Shown piece by piece: positions 1-12,411 of a stretch of 64,000 bases of DNA (the stretch's first letter is position 1; every line of letters starts with the position of its first letter). Source of the DNA: Meconema thalassinum (Eukaryota; Arthropoda; Insecta; Orthoptera; Tettigoniidae); NCBI GenBank assembly GCA_946902985.2, contig OX336395.1, forward strand, positions 289,907,065 to 289,971,064, read 5' to 3'. The translations under genes and the position numbers were made by a program. The notes below the pieces were generated by a model. The model had not been told where the DNA came from, searched no databases, and saw only the letters and a list, made by a program, of their open reading frames with translations.

Positions 1-316
1 AATAACCTAACTAACCCCGTGGCACTACAGCCCTTGAAGGCCCTAGGCCTACCAAGTGACCGCTGCCCAGCCAATTGGCCTGAAGATTTTGGGGTGACGC
101 GTGGTCAGCGCGTCGGGTCCCCTCGGCCATTAATCTTGGTTTTCGTGACCGGGGCACTGTCTCACTGTCAGATAGCTACTCAATTATCCTCACGAGGCTG
201 AGTGCACCCCGTTCCAACCCTCACGTCAGTTTTAAAATCCCTGACGGAGCCGGGGATCGAACCCGGGGCCTCCGGGTGAGAGGCAGGCGTGCTACCCCAA
301 CACCACGGGGCCGGCA
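1..316 (-). mobile_element. tRNA-derived SINE, apparently full length
   Basis: Read on the minus strand, the first about 70 nt (315 down to 245) resemble a tRNA. There is an A-box-like stretch in the D arm, a CTC triplet at the anticodon position (tRNA-Glu-like) and an intact B box, GGTTCGATCCC (plus strand 253-263). A tRNA-unrelated body of about 230 nt follows, and the element ends in a short TTAGTTAGGTTATT-like tail at the window edge. This head, body and short A/T-rich tail is the known layout of polymerase III SINEs mobilised by a LINE. It contains no protein. The family name cannot be assigned without a repeat library, and target duplications cannot be seen because the 3' end abuts the window start. 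Confidence 0.8.
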
Positions 317-532
317 ACAAAGCAAAATATGTTTTCATAATCAACCAAAGGTATACTCATACGTACGTCAAGTTATTTTTTATGTGCTATCAGTAGATTG
401 CAGCTGATCAGTGATTGTTTTCACAAAAGATGAAAATGTGAATTTGAACTATATTTTGTAATTTACAGTCAGTGGACTTCTTATAATTTAATGCTTTGCT
501 GTAAGGAAACCTAGAGCCAGGTTCTCCTAAAA

Positions 533-760
533 CTCCCCAATCCTATCTATGACTGGTGACCATCGGGGGCGGATTTAAGCCAAGATTATGGGGGAGTAGA
601 CACACCTGGGATCTGGGGATATGGAATATCACCAAGCTCAGAGAGGGATCCGGAGGTCCTCCTCCGGAAAATTTTGTAAAACTTAGGTCCAAATTATTGA
701 GTTATAGGCCATTTGGGTCATTATTTTTGTGATATTTTGGAGAACAAATTTGGTGACCAT
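533..760. repeat. dispersed-repeat-like block with perfect 8-bp hairpin
   Basis: A perfect inverted repeat, TCCGGAGG (649-656) and CCTCCGGA (661-668), encloses a TCCT loop. It sits in a locally GC-rich segment followed by an A/T-rich tail, unlike its surroundings. This looks like part of a dispersed non-coding repeat rather than a gene. The family and the block borders are guesses from composition. Confidence 0.35.
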
Positions 761-1910
761 TCACATTTAGTGGCTATAGAAAAGACTCTCCGTTATTGAA
801 GTAAAAGCTCTCGCACCTTCAAGTAAGACCCCACGGTGTAGCTCACCAATGACCGTGATTTATTTCAAGTCCAAAGACACCTACCCTACTCTTAACCCTA
901 ATAATTACAGTAATAGTCGCAACGGGCAACCCATTCCCACTTTTCCCAGTCGGCAACTAAGAATACGGCATGCGATTGATCATGTCACAGACGCCATAGC
1001 ACAGCACAATGTATACCCTGCTTTTCGTCCAGCAGTGGGAGGTTTCAAGAGGGTCTAAGTTTCTACTCTCCAAGACAAATAGTTACAACAATGTTGCCAA
1101 TACACCTCTCTAATTATACAACAACCACTAGCCTCCCCTTTAGTCTACACAATTCGCACGTTTCTTGGTTTTTATATTTTGTTCGCTGTTTGAGAATCTT
1201 ATAATTTACTTCATTAATATTTGTGAAAACTACTGCTTTACAGTCAACTTCATTCAATAACATGGAGGCCTTCAGAAACAAACCGGAAAATTAACGCGTC
1301 AGAAAATACTGAATTATATCTCCAGTACTAGTTGATGCAAACGATTCCCAACCGAGCGCCAATGGTTCATTGCCCGCCAGTGATACTAGACTTACTAGCT
1401 ACCAAGTACACGGGTTAAATGTCGCAAGCCCCTAAATGAATTAACAACTGTAACGATAAATAGGCCTATTATTAACTGTTGAGTAAAACTACGAATGACA
1501 CCGCAGTCGGTAAGCCCTATCCTGCATTCCTGCCGCGGCTTCGTCAGGACCCGGAGTCATTTCCAAGTCATAGATAAAGGTAGCAACTCATTTTATGTTC
1601 AACGGTACTGAGACGCTAAAGCGTATCTTGAAAGAGCTTGATTCGCAAGGGAAAATATCTCTTCGCGCCCTGAAAAATAAGTGCTTTGCAGATCGATGCT
1701 GCTCTTTGGAATAAACGGCGTAGAAATGTCCAATGATAATAACAGTCACTGCACCAGCTCAAAACAAAATTGTATTTATATTAATATTCGATAATACTTC
1801 ATCTTAATTTTCTTCTAAATTAAGCAGAGTTCAATATTTGGTCTTAGAAAAGTCTGCGAGGTTGCCCACATGAAATATATTAATTTCTCCATCGCCATGC
1901 ACTCATCTGA

Positions 1911-2033
1911 CGTTACTTACTGTTGTTTTAAGGGGCGGAACAGCTAGGCCATCTGCCCCTACCACTAACGTTACTTATTTTTGTTTTATGAGGCGGAACA
2001 GCTACGGTAGGTCATCTGTCCTTACCACTGACG
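1911..2033. repeat. diverged tandem duplication, about 60 bp unit
   Basis: Two neighbouring copies (1911-1968 and 1969-2033) share the order CGTTACTTA, TGTTTTA, GGCGGAACAGCTA, TCATCTG/CCATCTG and TACCACT. They differ by a few substitutions and a short insertion. There is no coding capacity and no known function. Confidence 0.6.
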
Positions 2034-3151
2034 TCCCATGAGAGGAATTGGAAAACAAAGTTGAGTGGTTCAGTGTCCTAGCTAATTGTTATTTTTCTCC
2101 TGGTTAATTAAACACTCAGTCCAGAAAAATACTGGAATATTACCTTAGTTTCTGTCTTTGGATACATTTCCCAACTCAAGTACCAATAGTAATATGTGTT
2201 TTCAATAAATCCCTTACTCAGAAAAGATTTGCGCACGAACCCAAGTACCTAGGATTGTTGATCGTATTGAATGAACCAGTTATAATAATAATTATACTGC
2301 ATCTAAGCATACATATTATTCAAATTTTAGCATTGTTTTCTCAATTCAGTATACGAGAATATGAACAATTTCGCATGCAATTCTTCTATCAAAGTTTGAC
2401 AACAGAATCATCCCACCCTTTCGCAATATATTTAGCCAGCAATGATAATTTTTCACATAGTGCAAAAGTGAATTGCTAGGGAACGATGACCTCGCCGTTC
2501 TGTCCCTTAAATCGACTGTAAAGTGAATTACTGGTTGGACGCTACTTTAAAATGTATTTTACTTACCTGCCTGCACGGCATACGATACGTCTAGTTAGAC
2601 AATATATTCATTTCAGACGCTATCACCTCTAAATATCTAAGCTTGACGTGACGCAGCAAACTTGAAACTCTTGATCTTGCTGACCAAACACACCAGGGCA
2701 ACCCAGGCTCTCGTGGCCTTGGCGAAATAAGTGAAGGGATGAGAAAGTTATTTGAATGATTGGTGCATGAGCTGAATAAGCAAAATTTAGAATAATGGAA
2801 TGCTCTGTCTTCAGGTGTATTCTGAGAGCAATACATAGCAAAGACCCATCGCCTAAGTTGACCGCTTTGAGACAGTTGTTATTCCCACAAACGCTTTGTA
2901 CAGGAAAATATTGTCCACTTGACATAATAAATTTCTCAATCCTTGTAACATTGTTCACAGACAGTTCATTGCATTCACTAAATGATTGCCAGTAGCAAAT
3001 TCAAGTCACATAAAGGCAATAAGAAATCTATGTCCGATCGGGCCCATCCTCCGAGGACGCCGGCCCCCCCCTGGGAGCCCTGACCCCCCCCCCCCCCCTC
3101 TCGTCGGGCCTGGATGCAGCTACGGGAAGCAGCGAGCGAGTAGTTGCAATA

Positions 3152-4693
3152 GTGAGGTTACAGGACGACAATTGGGAAACGTGGAGCACCCGAACAAAGG
3201 CATTGCTTCAAACAAGGCGTCTGTGGGTCGCGGTTCAAGGTTTCCCACGAAAGACCGATACAGGAGAGGTAGAAGATACACCCGTTGAAGAGTACTCCGA
3301 GGCCCAACTGGGCAAAGATCAAGACGCGAAAAACTTGCTCATAGGTTTGGTCACCGACCCTTTCCTAGGTGATATCAAAGAAGCGGAGACAGCTAAGGAA
3401 GCATGGCAGAATCTTCTGACTTCATGTTGCGATACCGGAGTCCTTCAAATTGTGACGATGTTAGAAGAATTGTGTCTTTTTAAGAAAACTAGTGACATTA
3501 GCATGCGTACATTTGTTGATAAAGTGCTTACTTGGTGTGCACGGTTGGACGATGTAGGTATAAAATTTACGGATAAGGCCAAAGCTGCTTTTATTCTCAG
3601 AGGACTGGAAAAGCGGGAGTACGAAAATTTGATACGTTCATTGGAAAGCAATGAAGAAAACTTAAGTGTAAAGGTAGTGCGAGCCAAACTTTTGTTGGAG
3701 GAGAGAAAGAACAAGTTGGACAAACTAAAGACGGAGCGAGAATAGGAGACTTATGCAAGGCTGAAGAAGGAAGAATCTGAGGGTGAAAGCGTGAAGGCAA
3801 TGGTGGCAGCCATGCGCTTAAATTCCAAGGAGGTCATCAACAGCAGCAAAAGTGTCAACAAGACAACAGGTAGTGGTGGATTCATGTGCTACAAGTGCCA
3901 AGAACAGGGGCATATTGCGAAGTTCTGTGATTTAGTTCATGAAGCAAGAAAGAAAGGTTCAGTTTTGTGTTTTAATTGTGCCAAGATAGGTCATACTTCC
4001 CGGAATTGTAGTAATGGACGCAAGGAAAATGTTAAGGTTAAGAATCGTGAGGTTATTGCCACGGTAAAGGACGATGAGGCGGCAAACGAATGTGTTCAGG
4101 TTAATGCTAGTAGTGTTAAGGTAAAGGCTTATGTGACAACTGAAAGCAAGGATGATGCATCTGATTGTGTATGCAGGTGGTATGTAGATTCAGGAGCCAC
4201 TGAGCACCTGACACCTTATAAGGATATTCTGTATGATTACACCCCAAAGGTTTCTGGTAGTGTAGACACAGCTGATGGATCCGTAGTTAGTGTATGTGGT
4301 ATGGGAAGTGTGCTTATGAAGCTATCTGACAAGTGTGGAGGTTCTTTTCTGAAACTGAAAAGAGTGTTGTATGTCCCAGGTCTTCAAGACAATTTAATAT
4401 CTGTAGGTCAATTTGACAGGAAAGGTGCAGTCGTAACCATTAAAGATAGCAAAGTTGTATTGTCAGATCATGAGGGTATATTCCTTACGGGTGAGGCTGT
4501 TGGTAATATGTATGAGGTAAATTGTGATTATTTTATGGTAGAACAAGGGAAAGAATTTGCTTGTAATGACGAGGTGGGGGTTGTGTATGCTAAGAGCAAC
4601 AAAGCTGTAACTAGCGGAATATGGCATCAGCGTTTTGGCCATGCTCTGAACATTCCAGATCGTGATTTTATACCCAAAAAAAAAGAATCTTGA
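3152..4693 (+). pseudogene. Copia (Ty1-like) gag and protease region, broken
   Basis: The first open segment (3152-3745) has the Copia gag layout with a WETW motif near its start. A TAG at 3743-3745 interrupts it, and the same frame then continues to 4693. That second part holds two CCHC zinc knuckles (CYKCQEQGHIAKFC and CFNCAKIGHTSRNC, about 3887-4013) and an aspartic protease active site, WYVDSGATEHL (about 4177-4209). In living Copia elements this polyprotein packages RNA and is cleaved by its own protease. The first methionine codon and the 5' LTR with primer site are not seen, so the 5' end is truncated; a C-rich run (about 3066-3100) precedes it. The reading frame shifts at the run of nine A at 4676-4684. 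Confidence 0.85.
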
Positions 4694-6386
4694 TTGTGAT
4701 ACTTGTAAACAAGGTAAAATGAAAAGACTTAAATTTAATGAAAGAGATCATGTATCTCAGAAGCCATTAGATGTTGTGTTCTCTGATGTATGCCAGCTAG
4801 AGCACCCATCGATTGGAGGTAGCAAATATTTTATTACATTTACTGATGATTGTACCAGATTCTCATATGTAAGGTTTCTTAAGCATAAGAGTGATGCATT
4901 TAATGAGTTTCTCAAGGTTAAGGCCCTAATGGAGACAGCACAAGGGACCAAGTTGAAATCTTTCCATTCAGACAACGGTGGAGAGTATTTAAGTACAGAG
5001 TTTTGTAACTATCTTGAAAAGGAAGGTATTGTTCGTAGGTTAACAATGGCTTACTCTCCCCAACAGAATGGCGTTGCTGAACGCCTCAACCAGCAATTTC
5101 TCACCACTAGTAGGTGCATGCTCATTCAGTCAGACATGCCAGTTCAATTTTGGGGGGAAGCCATCAGCACAGCCTGCTATATAAAGAATAGGTGTGTGTC
5201 ATCAACTGTAAAGAACATCCCATTTGAACTGTGGACGAGTAGAAAGTTGTCATACCAGGAATTGCTTATGTTAAAATCATTTGGTTGTAAAGTTTGGATC
5301 CATAAACGTAATGTGGAAAAGTTAGTGCCAAGGGCAAATGTTGGTGCAATGCTAGGGTACCCCGATGACTCGAGGGGCTACCGTGTATGGGACATCGAAA
5401 AGAAATGTGTCATTAAATCCAGGAATGTAGAATTTGTTGAAGATGTATTTCCGTTTTCTGTAAAAGCCCAGGAAAAACCTGTAACTCAGATAGATTGTGA
5501 ACCTAGAACAGTTGGAGAAGTGTTTGTCAAGCAGAAAGATTGTGGAGGTGACGAGTTTGAACACGAAGTAGCCGAATCAGGAAATGAAAATTCTGTAATA
5601 AGTGATAGTGATGCCTCTTTGTCAGATTCTGATGTCGTAATTGACGCTCCATTACAGCCTGAACACACAGTATTACGCAGGTCGAGTAGAGAGAGAAAAC
5701 TTCCCAGCAAGTGTGTATGTTGTAATGAAGTCAAGGTCAAATGTCGCATTGTCATGTTAAGGTCAGAATATAACGATCAGGTGTCTTTTCAAGAAGCCAC
5801 CTCACGAGATGACAAAGATAAACGGTTTGAGGCAATGAACCGAGAGATTGCCCTCTTGGAAAATCATAATGTGTGGACAGTTGCAGAAGATTCAGGTGGC
5901 AAGACTCTCATAGGCACCAAATGGGTGTATAAAACTAAACGAAACCAAGAAGGTGAAGTACTTAGATATAGAGCACGTTTAGTAGCTCAAGGTTTCAGTC
6001 AGATAAAGGGTACTGATTTCCTGGAATCCTACAGTCCTGTGGTAAAAAGGAAAACTATTAGGACCCTTATAGCCATAGGAGTAGAGCGTGAATGGGATAA
6101 TTGTCATTTGGACATTGTATCGGCATACCTTAATAGCAAAATTAAGGAAACTGTATTTGTAAATCAACCAGAAGGTTTTCGCAGTGTAGAATACCCAGAC
6201 TATGTGCTAAAACTCAACAAGAGTATTTACGGTTTGTGTCAAGCTGGTAAAGATTGGCACAATTGTATCACTGCACAACTTGTCAAGCTTGGCTTAAATC
6301 AAAGCAAATGTGATCCATGTCTGTATTTTAGCCCAGATCATGACCTGTATGTTGCCCTTTGCTACCATACAAGGAATGATATGTAA
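4662..6386 (+). pseudogene. Copia integrase and truncated reverse transcriptase
   Basis: This continues the Copia polyprotein after the frameshift at the A9 run. It begins with the Cys-rich pre-integrase zinc region (CDTCKQGK). The integrase core has its three acidic residues in VVFSDVC, FHSDNGGEYLS and PQQNGVAERLNQ. The Copia reverse transcriptase start (GTKWVYKTKRNQEGEV, ARLVAQGFSQ, DIVSAYLN, LNKSIYGLCQAGK) follows. It stops before the YVDD catalytic box, and the whole RNase H is missing, so the copy cannot be autonomous. Assignment to Copia rests on the integrase-before-RT order and these motifs. It lies immediately downstream of its gag remnant and upstream of a possible Copia 3' tail. 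Confidence 0.87.
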
Positions 6387-6988
6387 ATGTTTGTTGTTAG
6401 TGTAAGGCTAGTTATGTATTATTATTTTTTTGGTTTTAAGTTGTTGTTTTTTTTTTGCAATTTGTGAATGGGGGGAAGTGTGAGTTTGCATTCACAAATT
6501 CTCATAGTGTTCTTCTTTTGTTTTTGTATACCGTACAAGTCAAATGTACTTTTTTGAATATAACCGTCTGTTTCCGGTTGTGACCAATGGATGTCGGTGT
6601 TTGTTTCTTCTCCCATCATTTTGGAGTTTAGGACTGTATTTAGTAAACCCTTTTTGCCAATTATTTTATGACAAGGTAAGTACAAAACAATATATTTTTT
6701 ATGATTCTTCAAGTTGTGCAAATATCTTTCTTTGACAATTAAGGTAAATATCTTAATATGAATAATGTCCTCCCGTGTAATGTTCCACTGTTAGTTTTTG
6801 TTTTCCTATGCTGTACGTATAAAAGAGATCTAAAACGAATTTTATTTGCTGGAGAAGATACTTAAGGGCTACAGTATTTTACTGCTTTTGAAAAAAACTA
6901 GCTTTAATTTTAATTGTAGAATTCGAATCATATTTGCGGGAGCTTAAGTACCGGTAGTTAGTACTTAGTCTTCGAATCTTGTTTCTAG
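6387..6988 (+). other. Copia 3' remnant, possible PPT and LTR piece
   Basis: There is no gene here. A purine-rich tract, GGGGGGAAG (about 6470-6478), followed by TGTGAG is what a polypurine tract and LTR start would look like. With no second LTR copy in the window the LTR cannot be proven. The rest is AT-rich and ends where the Mag-like LTR begins. Confidence 0.4.
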
Positions 6989-7243
6989 TGTGGCGGATGT
7001 TAGCGCCACCTAATTATCTAGTGGGTACTAGTGCCACGGACACTAGCGCTACCTAGGTAGATGGCAGTCAATAGTGCCACCTAGGTACATAGTGTGTATC
7101 ATGTTATATCCTTTGTTTTTTTCTCTTTGTTCTTCGCTGTTGTTAAATTAAACAAACATCAAGCACATCAACTGTTGGCATATTATAGATCATTAATATT
7201 GTATACTGAAAACCTTATTATATTATATCGTACTACTTCCACA
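6989..7243 (+). repeat. 5' LTR of outer Mag-like element
   Basis: The LTR is 255 bp and starts TGTGG and ends CCACA, giving the terminal inverted repeat expected of LTRs. Its first about 135 bp recur at 23373 onward with roughly ten to fifteen visible differences. TGGTGACTCCCGACATGA at 7246-7263 lies directly downstream and fits a tRNA primer binding site in position and form. Confidence 0.85.
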
Positions 7244-7269
7244 ATTGGTGACTCCCGACATGATTTACG

Positions 7270-7523
7270 ATGCTAAACGTCAACGCAGGAAATGCAGGTG
7301 GGTCGCAACCTCAAAATAATAGTGCCAGTGACAACACGGAGATAACTCGTGTTGCAGTTAAGATAACGCCGATTTGGCGAAAAAACATCAAAGTGTGGTT
7401 TATGCAAATTGAAGCACAGTTCTTTACGGCTGGTATTACAGCAGAACTAACTAAATTTAACCATGTGCTAGGTTCTTTAGTAGCAGACGTAGCAGAATTG
7501 ATTTCTGATTTTTTTTAGTAGAC
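7270..7523 (+). pseudogene. Mag-like gag, N-terminal fragment
   Basis: The start codon is 24 bp after the LTR end. The protein matches the Mag-type gag opening, with a W-x10-14-Q-I-E-A-Q-F core (WRKNIKVWFMQIEAQF) and a downstream TKF motif. The frame is lost in a run of eight T (7509-7516): one T too many relative to the frame that resumes after the inserted solo LTR. Gag forms the particle shell in active elements; this copy is dead. Confidence 0.75.
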
Positions 7524-7527
7524 CTAT

Positions 7528-10500
7528 TGTGCCCGTTTAGACCGAAGTCCAACGACCACATATACATTTTAACAAAAATCGTTCAGCACGAGAATCTAAA
7601 CATTTCAGGGCGCCATATGGGTTAAAGTTAACAACAATAACAAGATTTAAAAAATGCTTTACTGATTTTCGGCTCGATGCAACAATAAGGATAGAAGGAG
7701 ACTGAAAATATCACAATTCCTAAAAACAATCTCATTTTATCAAAATTTTAAAAATTTACGCTAAAGCAATGCCAAAACAGCATTGAGAATGCATGAGAAT
7801 TCATACATTTTATGTACAAGAAAATACAGGATTATCAACACATGAACACTTGGATTTGAACAAAAGCCAGAATGTCAGTCATGTTGACTTTGTTCAAATT
7901 ATATTTATGTACAACCGTAGGTTCTTCAGGGCAAATTAAATTGTCCAGCCTGACTCCTACATTATTAGCATTCACTTGTTGGAAGAAAAATTTAATTGTT
8001 TAATTGTTTCACTCGTTGTAAAATCACTTGGTTTCAGGGTTCATTTCATTGAAAGAAAAACTATCACTTTCCAGGAATCATCGTTCCAAAAATAGGTACA
8101 TTATAGATCGTAGCAATGGGTTTAACACAAAATATTGAATTGTAGGACATATGAGCATCTTTGAATAGCAATGTTTAAAAAATATGAGCATGGATTCGAA
8201 GAACCTCGATGTTTAGCAGAAAATGTATTATATCACCTGTTCTCGATCCAAAATAATAATTCTGGGTGCATGACTCGACTCTAAATTCATGGTTAAAAAA
8301 ATATTAACAAAAACATCATTTCTTAAATTGTTGACTAAACCATTCAACCATTAAACTTTCAAATATTATCTGAAGATATAATTCAGAAAATTGTTATCAA
8401 AATAGTAACAAATACTATTATCACAAATTGTAATTCGTTGACAGAATATGAAAATATTAATCTTTACGTCAGTTTACATTTTATAATATTTATAACTTCA
8501 AAATGGATCACAAATATCCTTTAAATGATAATGGCTGTTCATGAAATAACAGTGTTATCTTTTAGCAACGGCCCATTCTATTAGTGAGTCAAGAATCACC
8601 TGATCATATTTAGCATTCGAAAAACGGTAAGGTATCGATGAAAGACTTATTTATAACAAATTCGGGTTGACAAGTATTGGAAAATTGTCTATAGAACACG
8701 AGAATAAAATGTGAAACAACTGTGATGGTTGCATAAAATAACCCTTGGTTATCAAACTCGACGAAAGTGGGGTTCGTAATTATATTTTCAACTTCAAAAT
8801 TTCTCCAACATATTTATAACAGTCATCTAATCTTCACAATGGTTGATGCATCACGTAACGACGATTTCATTCCTGCGACTTAATTGCACAGTTAGAATGA
8901 CAAAATTCTACTATTCCCACACACAATATTTCTTCCCAAATTATACATTATTATGATAATCAAGCTCTTGCTTGTTATCTAACTGGAAGACTAAGAAGCT
9001 AGTAAGTTCCTCCAATGAGATAACTATAAATTTTACCATCACATTAAATCTGAATATTTTTACATCGTGTCTATTCATGGTCAAACGTTTGATCAAATGA
9101 CGTTACCCAAATAATTTAATTATTTATATAAACTCTAGCAAACCCTAATTTATACATTCATGTTGTTTCCCATTTTATCACCTTCCGTGTCTCTACATGA
9201 TTTGACTGTATAACGCAATTATTAAATGCTTCCAACATATTATTCTGTTATTAGAATGTGGGCGTGCGTCTAACCACTAACCTTCGGAAAAACAAGTATC
9301 CAATTTAGTGAACTGTTTAGAATATCCAATTTATAAATTCACACAACATACCATGATTATTAGAAGTTATCAACTATTATTATTAATATCTCAGAAAATG
9401 AAAATAATAATAATAATTATTATTATTAAATCATCGTTATTATTATTATTATTATTATTATTATTTCCAAAGCTGGAGTTAGCTTCATTAAACTATACGA
9501 GAAAAGATCAAACTCGACTTCTTAAACATGGAAAAATATCCATTCCTCAACCTGAATTTATTTTAATATTTACAGATACGACGGCTGATGACCGTGATTA
9601 GAAAAATGACAAAATCAACTAAAATGCTCATGTTGCTTGTCCGTTTGATTCAAATCATTGAATCCACATGTCTGAACGTAATAAATGTCCAGAACTAGGC
9701 TTCCAATGCCTCGCAGTACGCAGTACAATTTGTAACAGCAAATTGCCAAAGAAAAGTATTGTGTTGATAAAACTGTGGCAAAGGAATTCCGGCTAACTAA
9801 GCATAAGAATAATTCAAAATTGCAGCTTACATTCTTGTAGATGTTGTTGAAGATGATAATCTGGTTAAAACCAGACTATTCCAATTCTTCGGTCCCATTT
9901 GGACTCGTACCTAAATCCCGGTATCGGCCTCCATTTTCTACCCGTAATCTGTCGAGCAAGACATAGCGGCTAGTGTATTCGTTGTCTTGTAATAATCTTG
10001 AAGTAGACTGTTCATGATGGCAGCTCTAATAGCTGTAATTATTTTCTTGAAAGGGACTTGATCTGTAAGATCCATGGCAAAAAATACCAGATGTAACACA
10101 GATTCAACAGTGACACAATCAGTACAGTTTCAATACGCTCGCAATCATATTCAGCTATGGTAAAAGATTTGATATTCTAGTTGTCCCTGGGTGGAGTTAT
10201 GCATTCTCCAGACAGCGCTATGCACAGCTGGTCCCAAATGTCGGCTAAGTTATCTTTACCAAGCAAGAAAGGCATTTCGAAAGTACTGATATCTTATCTT
10301 GGTTGGTCTGTCACCAAGACAAAGCTTGTTTCTGGTAATTGGAAACAAAGTATTCCAATATTAATGGACTGTGGATTGTTGTAGACTAAGTCTAACATAT
10401 GTCCGTTTTTCAGTTTGATATTTACCAGTGTTGACTGCCGAAAAATGTTTATCACTTGAAATATAAATGTCGAAAAATATTCTATGTTCCACTTGGAAAA

Positions 10501-11036
10501 TTACTAACACTTTCAAAGTTCCAGTAAGCATGTACTGTTTTGAAGATTCACACGAAGAACTAGCGACCTGCGCTGTAGATTACGAAGTCGTAGCGTAGCG
10601 ACCATGCGCTTGTAGATAAGTGATTCGAAGTTGTAGCGCCCCTCCGCTGTGAAGAAGTGAATATTGAGTCCAGCTCGGCTCTCAATTTATACTCTACAGA
10701 GCACTCCTCTGACGTCATAGCGGGGTATGTCCTCTATCATTAAACTTCTCATATCTCGGTTTCCGCTGATCCGATTTTCTTCTAATATGGCTCATTCTTC
10801 TTCTTTTAGTCGTGCCAGTAAAATGGTATATGTCTCAAGTTTCCAAACAATCGGGAAATATTTAATCACAAATATAGCCTCGACTGTGACGTGTGCCGCG
10901 TCACTAACCGTTCTGTAGCCTGCATATTCCTTCCAATTTGTTCTAAGAACAATTGGCGCGCGCTATTCAAATCATCCGCCTGGGACTTAGGATATGTGCC
11001 TGTGCTCTCAAAAATGCACCAGTGGATTTGGGCACA
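7528..11036 (-). mobile_element. solo LTR (family of the 30-52 kb Gypsy), inserted in gag
   Basis: The ends are TGTGCCC (7528) and GGGCACA (11036), flanked by the 4-bp target duplication CTAT (7524-7527 and 11037-11040). Read on the minus strand, its last about 200 bp align with the end of the LTR at 42.3-42.47 kb, including the stretch around CTCCTTCTATCC and the terminal GGCACA. It is therefore an older, diverged LTR of that family, left after LTR-LTR recombination. The 3.5 kb contain no gene; the short open frames are chance. An imperfect TAA/TTA microsatellite palindrome lies at about 9400-9465. Confidence 0.82.
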
Positions 11037-11040
11037 CTAT

Positions 11041-11660
11041 CTCACCTTCCCCATTCACGGATTTGAAGAAACGGCTTATACAGGAGTTTGAGGAGTCTGA
11101 AGGAAGAAAAGTAAATAAACTACTCACAGAATTAGATCTAGGGGATAGAAAACCTTCTCAGCTTTTGAGAGAGATGCGTAACTTGACCGGTACACAAGTC
11201 CATGATGATTTTTATGCACTATATTCATCCAGCGCCTGCCAGTCACAGTACGTTCTATTTTAGCGTCTAGTAATGACAGTTTGGACAGTCTGGCTGCTAT
11301 GGCTGACAATATAATATAATTTTCTACCCCAGGACTGTGTGTTTACAGCTTTCAAACCACTAAACCTACCCCTCAAGTTCCATCTCATGAAGCAATACCG
11401 ACAGACAGATTATCACGCCTAGAAGCTCAAATAGCCCAGCTAACCTCCTCCATTAAAGAAATAAAAACAAGATCTCCCTCATGGCCAAGGAGCTCAAAGA
11501 GCACGTTCTAGCCCACCAGACCGTTACAAGTCTAAAGGAGTATTTTGCTGGTATCACTTTAAGTTCAGTGATGATAAGGCAAAAAAAGTGCATAGATCCA
11601 TGGTCACATCGTCCTACATTTAACAACACAAATGCATTGGGAAACTAGTTCGCTCTTCGC
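11041..11660 (+). pseudogene. Mag-like gag, C-terminal part
   Basis: It resumes directly after the CTAT duplication with DLKKRLIQEFEESEGRKV and the helix-rich gag core (LLREMRNLTG), shifts frame near 11210, and continues with LPVTVRSILASS. A short helix (LSRLEAQIAQLTSSIKE) follows, then the Mag-type cysteine motif CWYH-F-KKC (about 11560). Several frame breaks show decay. The zinc-knuckle-like motif suits RNA binding in the particle. Confidence 0.7.
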
Positions 11661-11689
11661 CGGACGCGGCAGGTGATCAGAGCTCAACG

Positions 11690-12411
11690 TCTCGCCGCCT
11701 ATTCATCACCGATAACCTAACAGGCTATCGCTTCCTGACAGATTCCGGGGCCGATATATCAGTGGTTCCACCCTCTCCTACGGAACACAATCAAGTGGCA
11801 AAATGGCAATTGTATGCAGCCAATGGTACCGCTATCAAAACTTATGGCGAGCAACTGCTACAGCTTGACTTAGGGTTACGCTGGAATTTTCTAATAGCTG
11901 ATGTTCAAACACCCATAATTGGAGCGTATTTTATCCATCACTTCAATCATTTGATTGATCTAAGAACAGACATCTCTTAGATTGTACAGCTAGTCTTTCA
12001 TCAAAAGGTACTCTTGTAAATGACTCGATCGAATCACTTCTCATCATACCTCCTAATCAGAAATATGCCGATATCATTAAAGAATATCCACATCTGTTGA
12101 GAGAAAATATAAGTTTTTCTGCTCCAACCACCGTTGTGGCGCACACCATTGTAACGGTTGGACACCCAGTTGCAGCCAAGGCTAGACAATTACTACCGAA
12201 GAAGCTCACTGCTGCCAACTCAGAGTTTTAACGAATGCTTGACATGAAGATTTGTCAACCCTCCAATAGTTGCTGGGCCAGTCCTCTTCATCTCGTGCCA
12301 AAGAAGGATAGATCTTGGCGCTCGTGTGGTGATTATCGAACTTTAAATAACATAACACAAACAGACCGGTATCCAATACCTAACATATAGGATTTCAATG
12401 GCCAGTTGGAT
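11690..12411 (+). pseudogene. Mag-like protease and start of reverse transcriptase
   Basis: The aspartic protease motif FLTDSGADISVVPP lies at about 11730-11771 in the frame open to 11980. Later frames contain the RT entry motifs: a proline/lysine-rich approach, SPLHLVPKKD, and CGDYRTLNN with IPNI. Stop codons at about 12228 and 12388 and at least one frame change break it. It ends at codon GAT (12409-12411), where the next element is inserted; the next outer codon is GGC at 19786. Confidence 0.75.

Larger units (their letters stand above)
317..3033. other. gene-free AT-rich stretch
   Basis: There is no convincing coding region. The longest open frames (66-109 codons near 2.6-3.0 kb) overlap each other on both strands and match no domain I recognise. 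Two small repeat structures inside it are listed separately: a hairpin at 649-668 and a tandem duplication at 1911-2033. Confidence 0.6.

Noticed and set aside
245..315. A genuine tRNA-Glu gene on the minus strand
   Set aside because: The D arm and acceptor stem do not pair as in a functional tRNA and it is fused to a SINE body; it is the SINE head.
2591..2995. Overlapping 66-109 codon ORFs on both strands
   Set aside because: Mutually overlapping, with no domain, no codon bias and no splice support.
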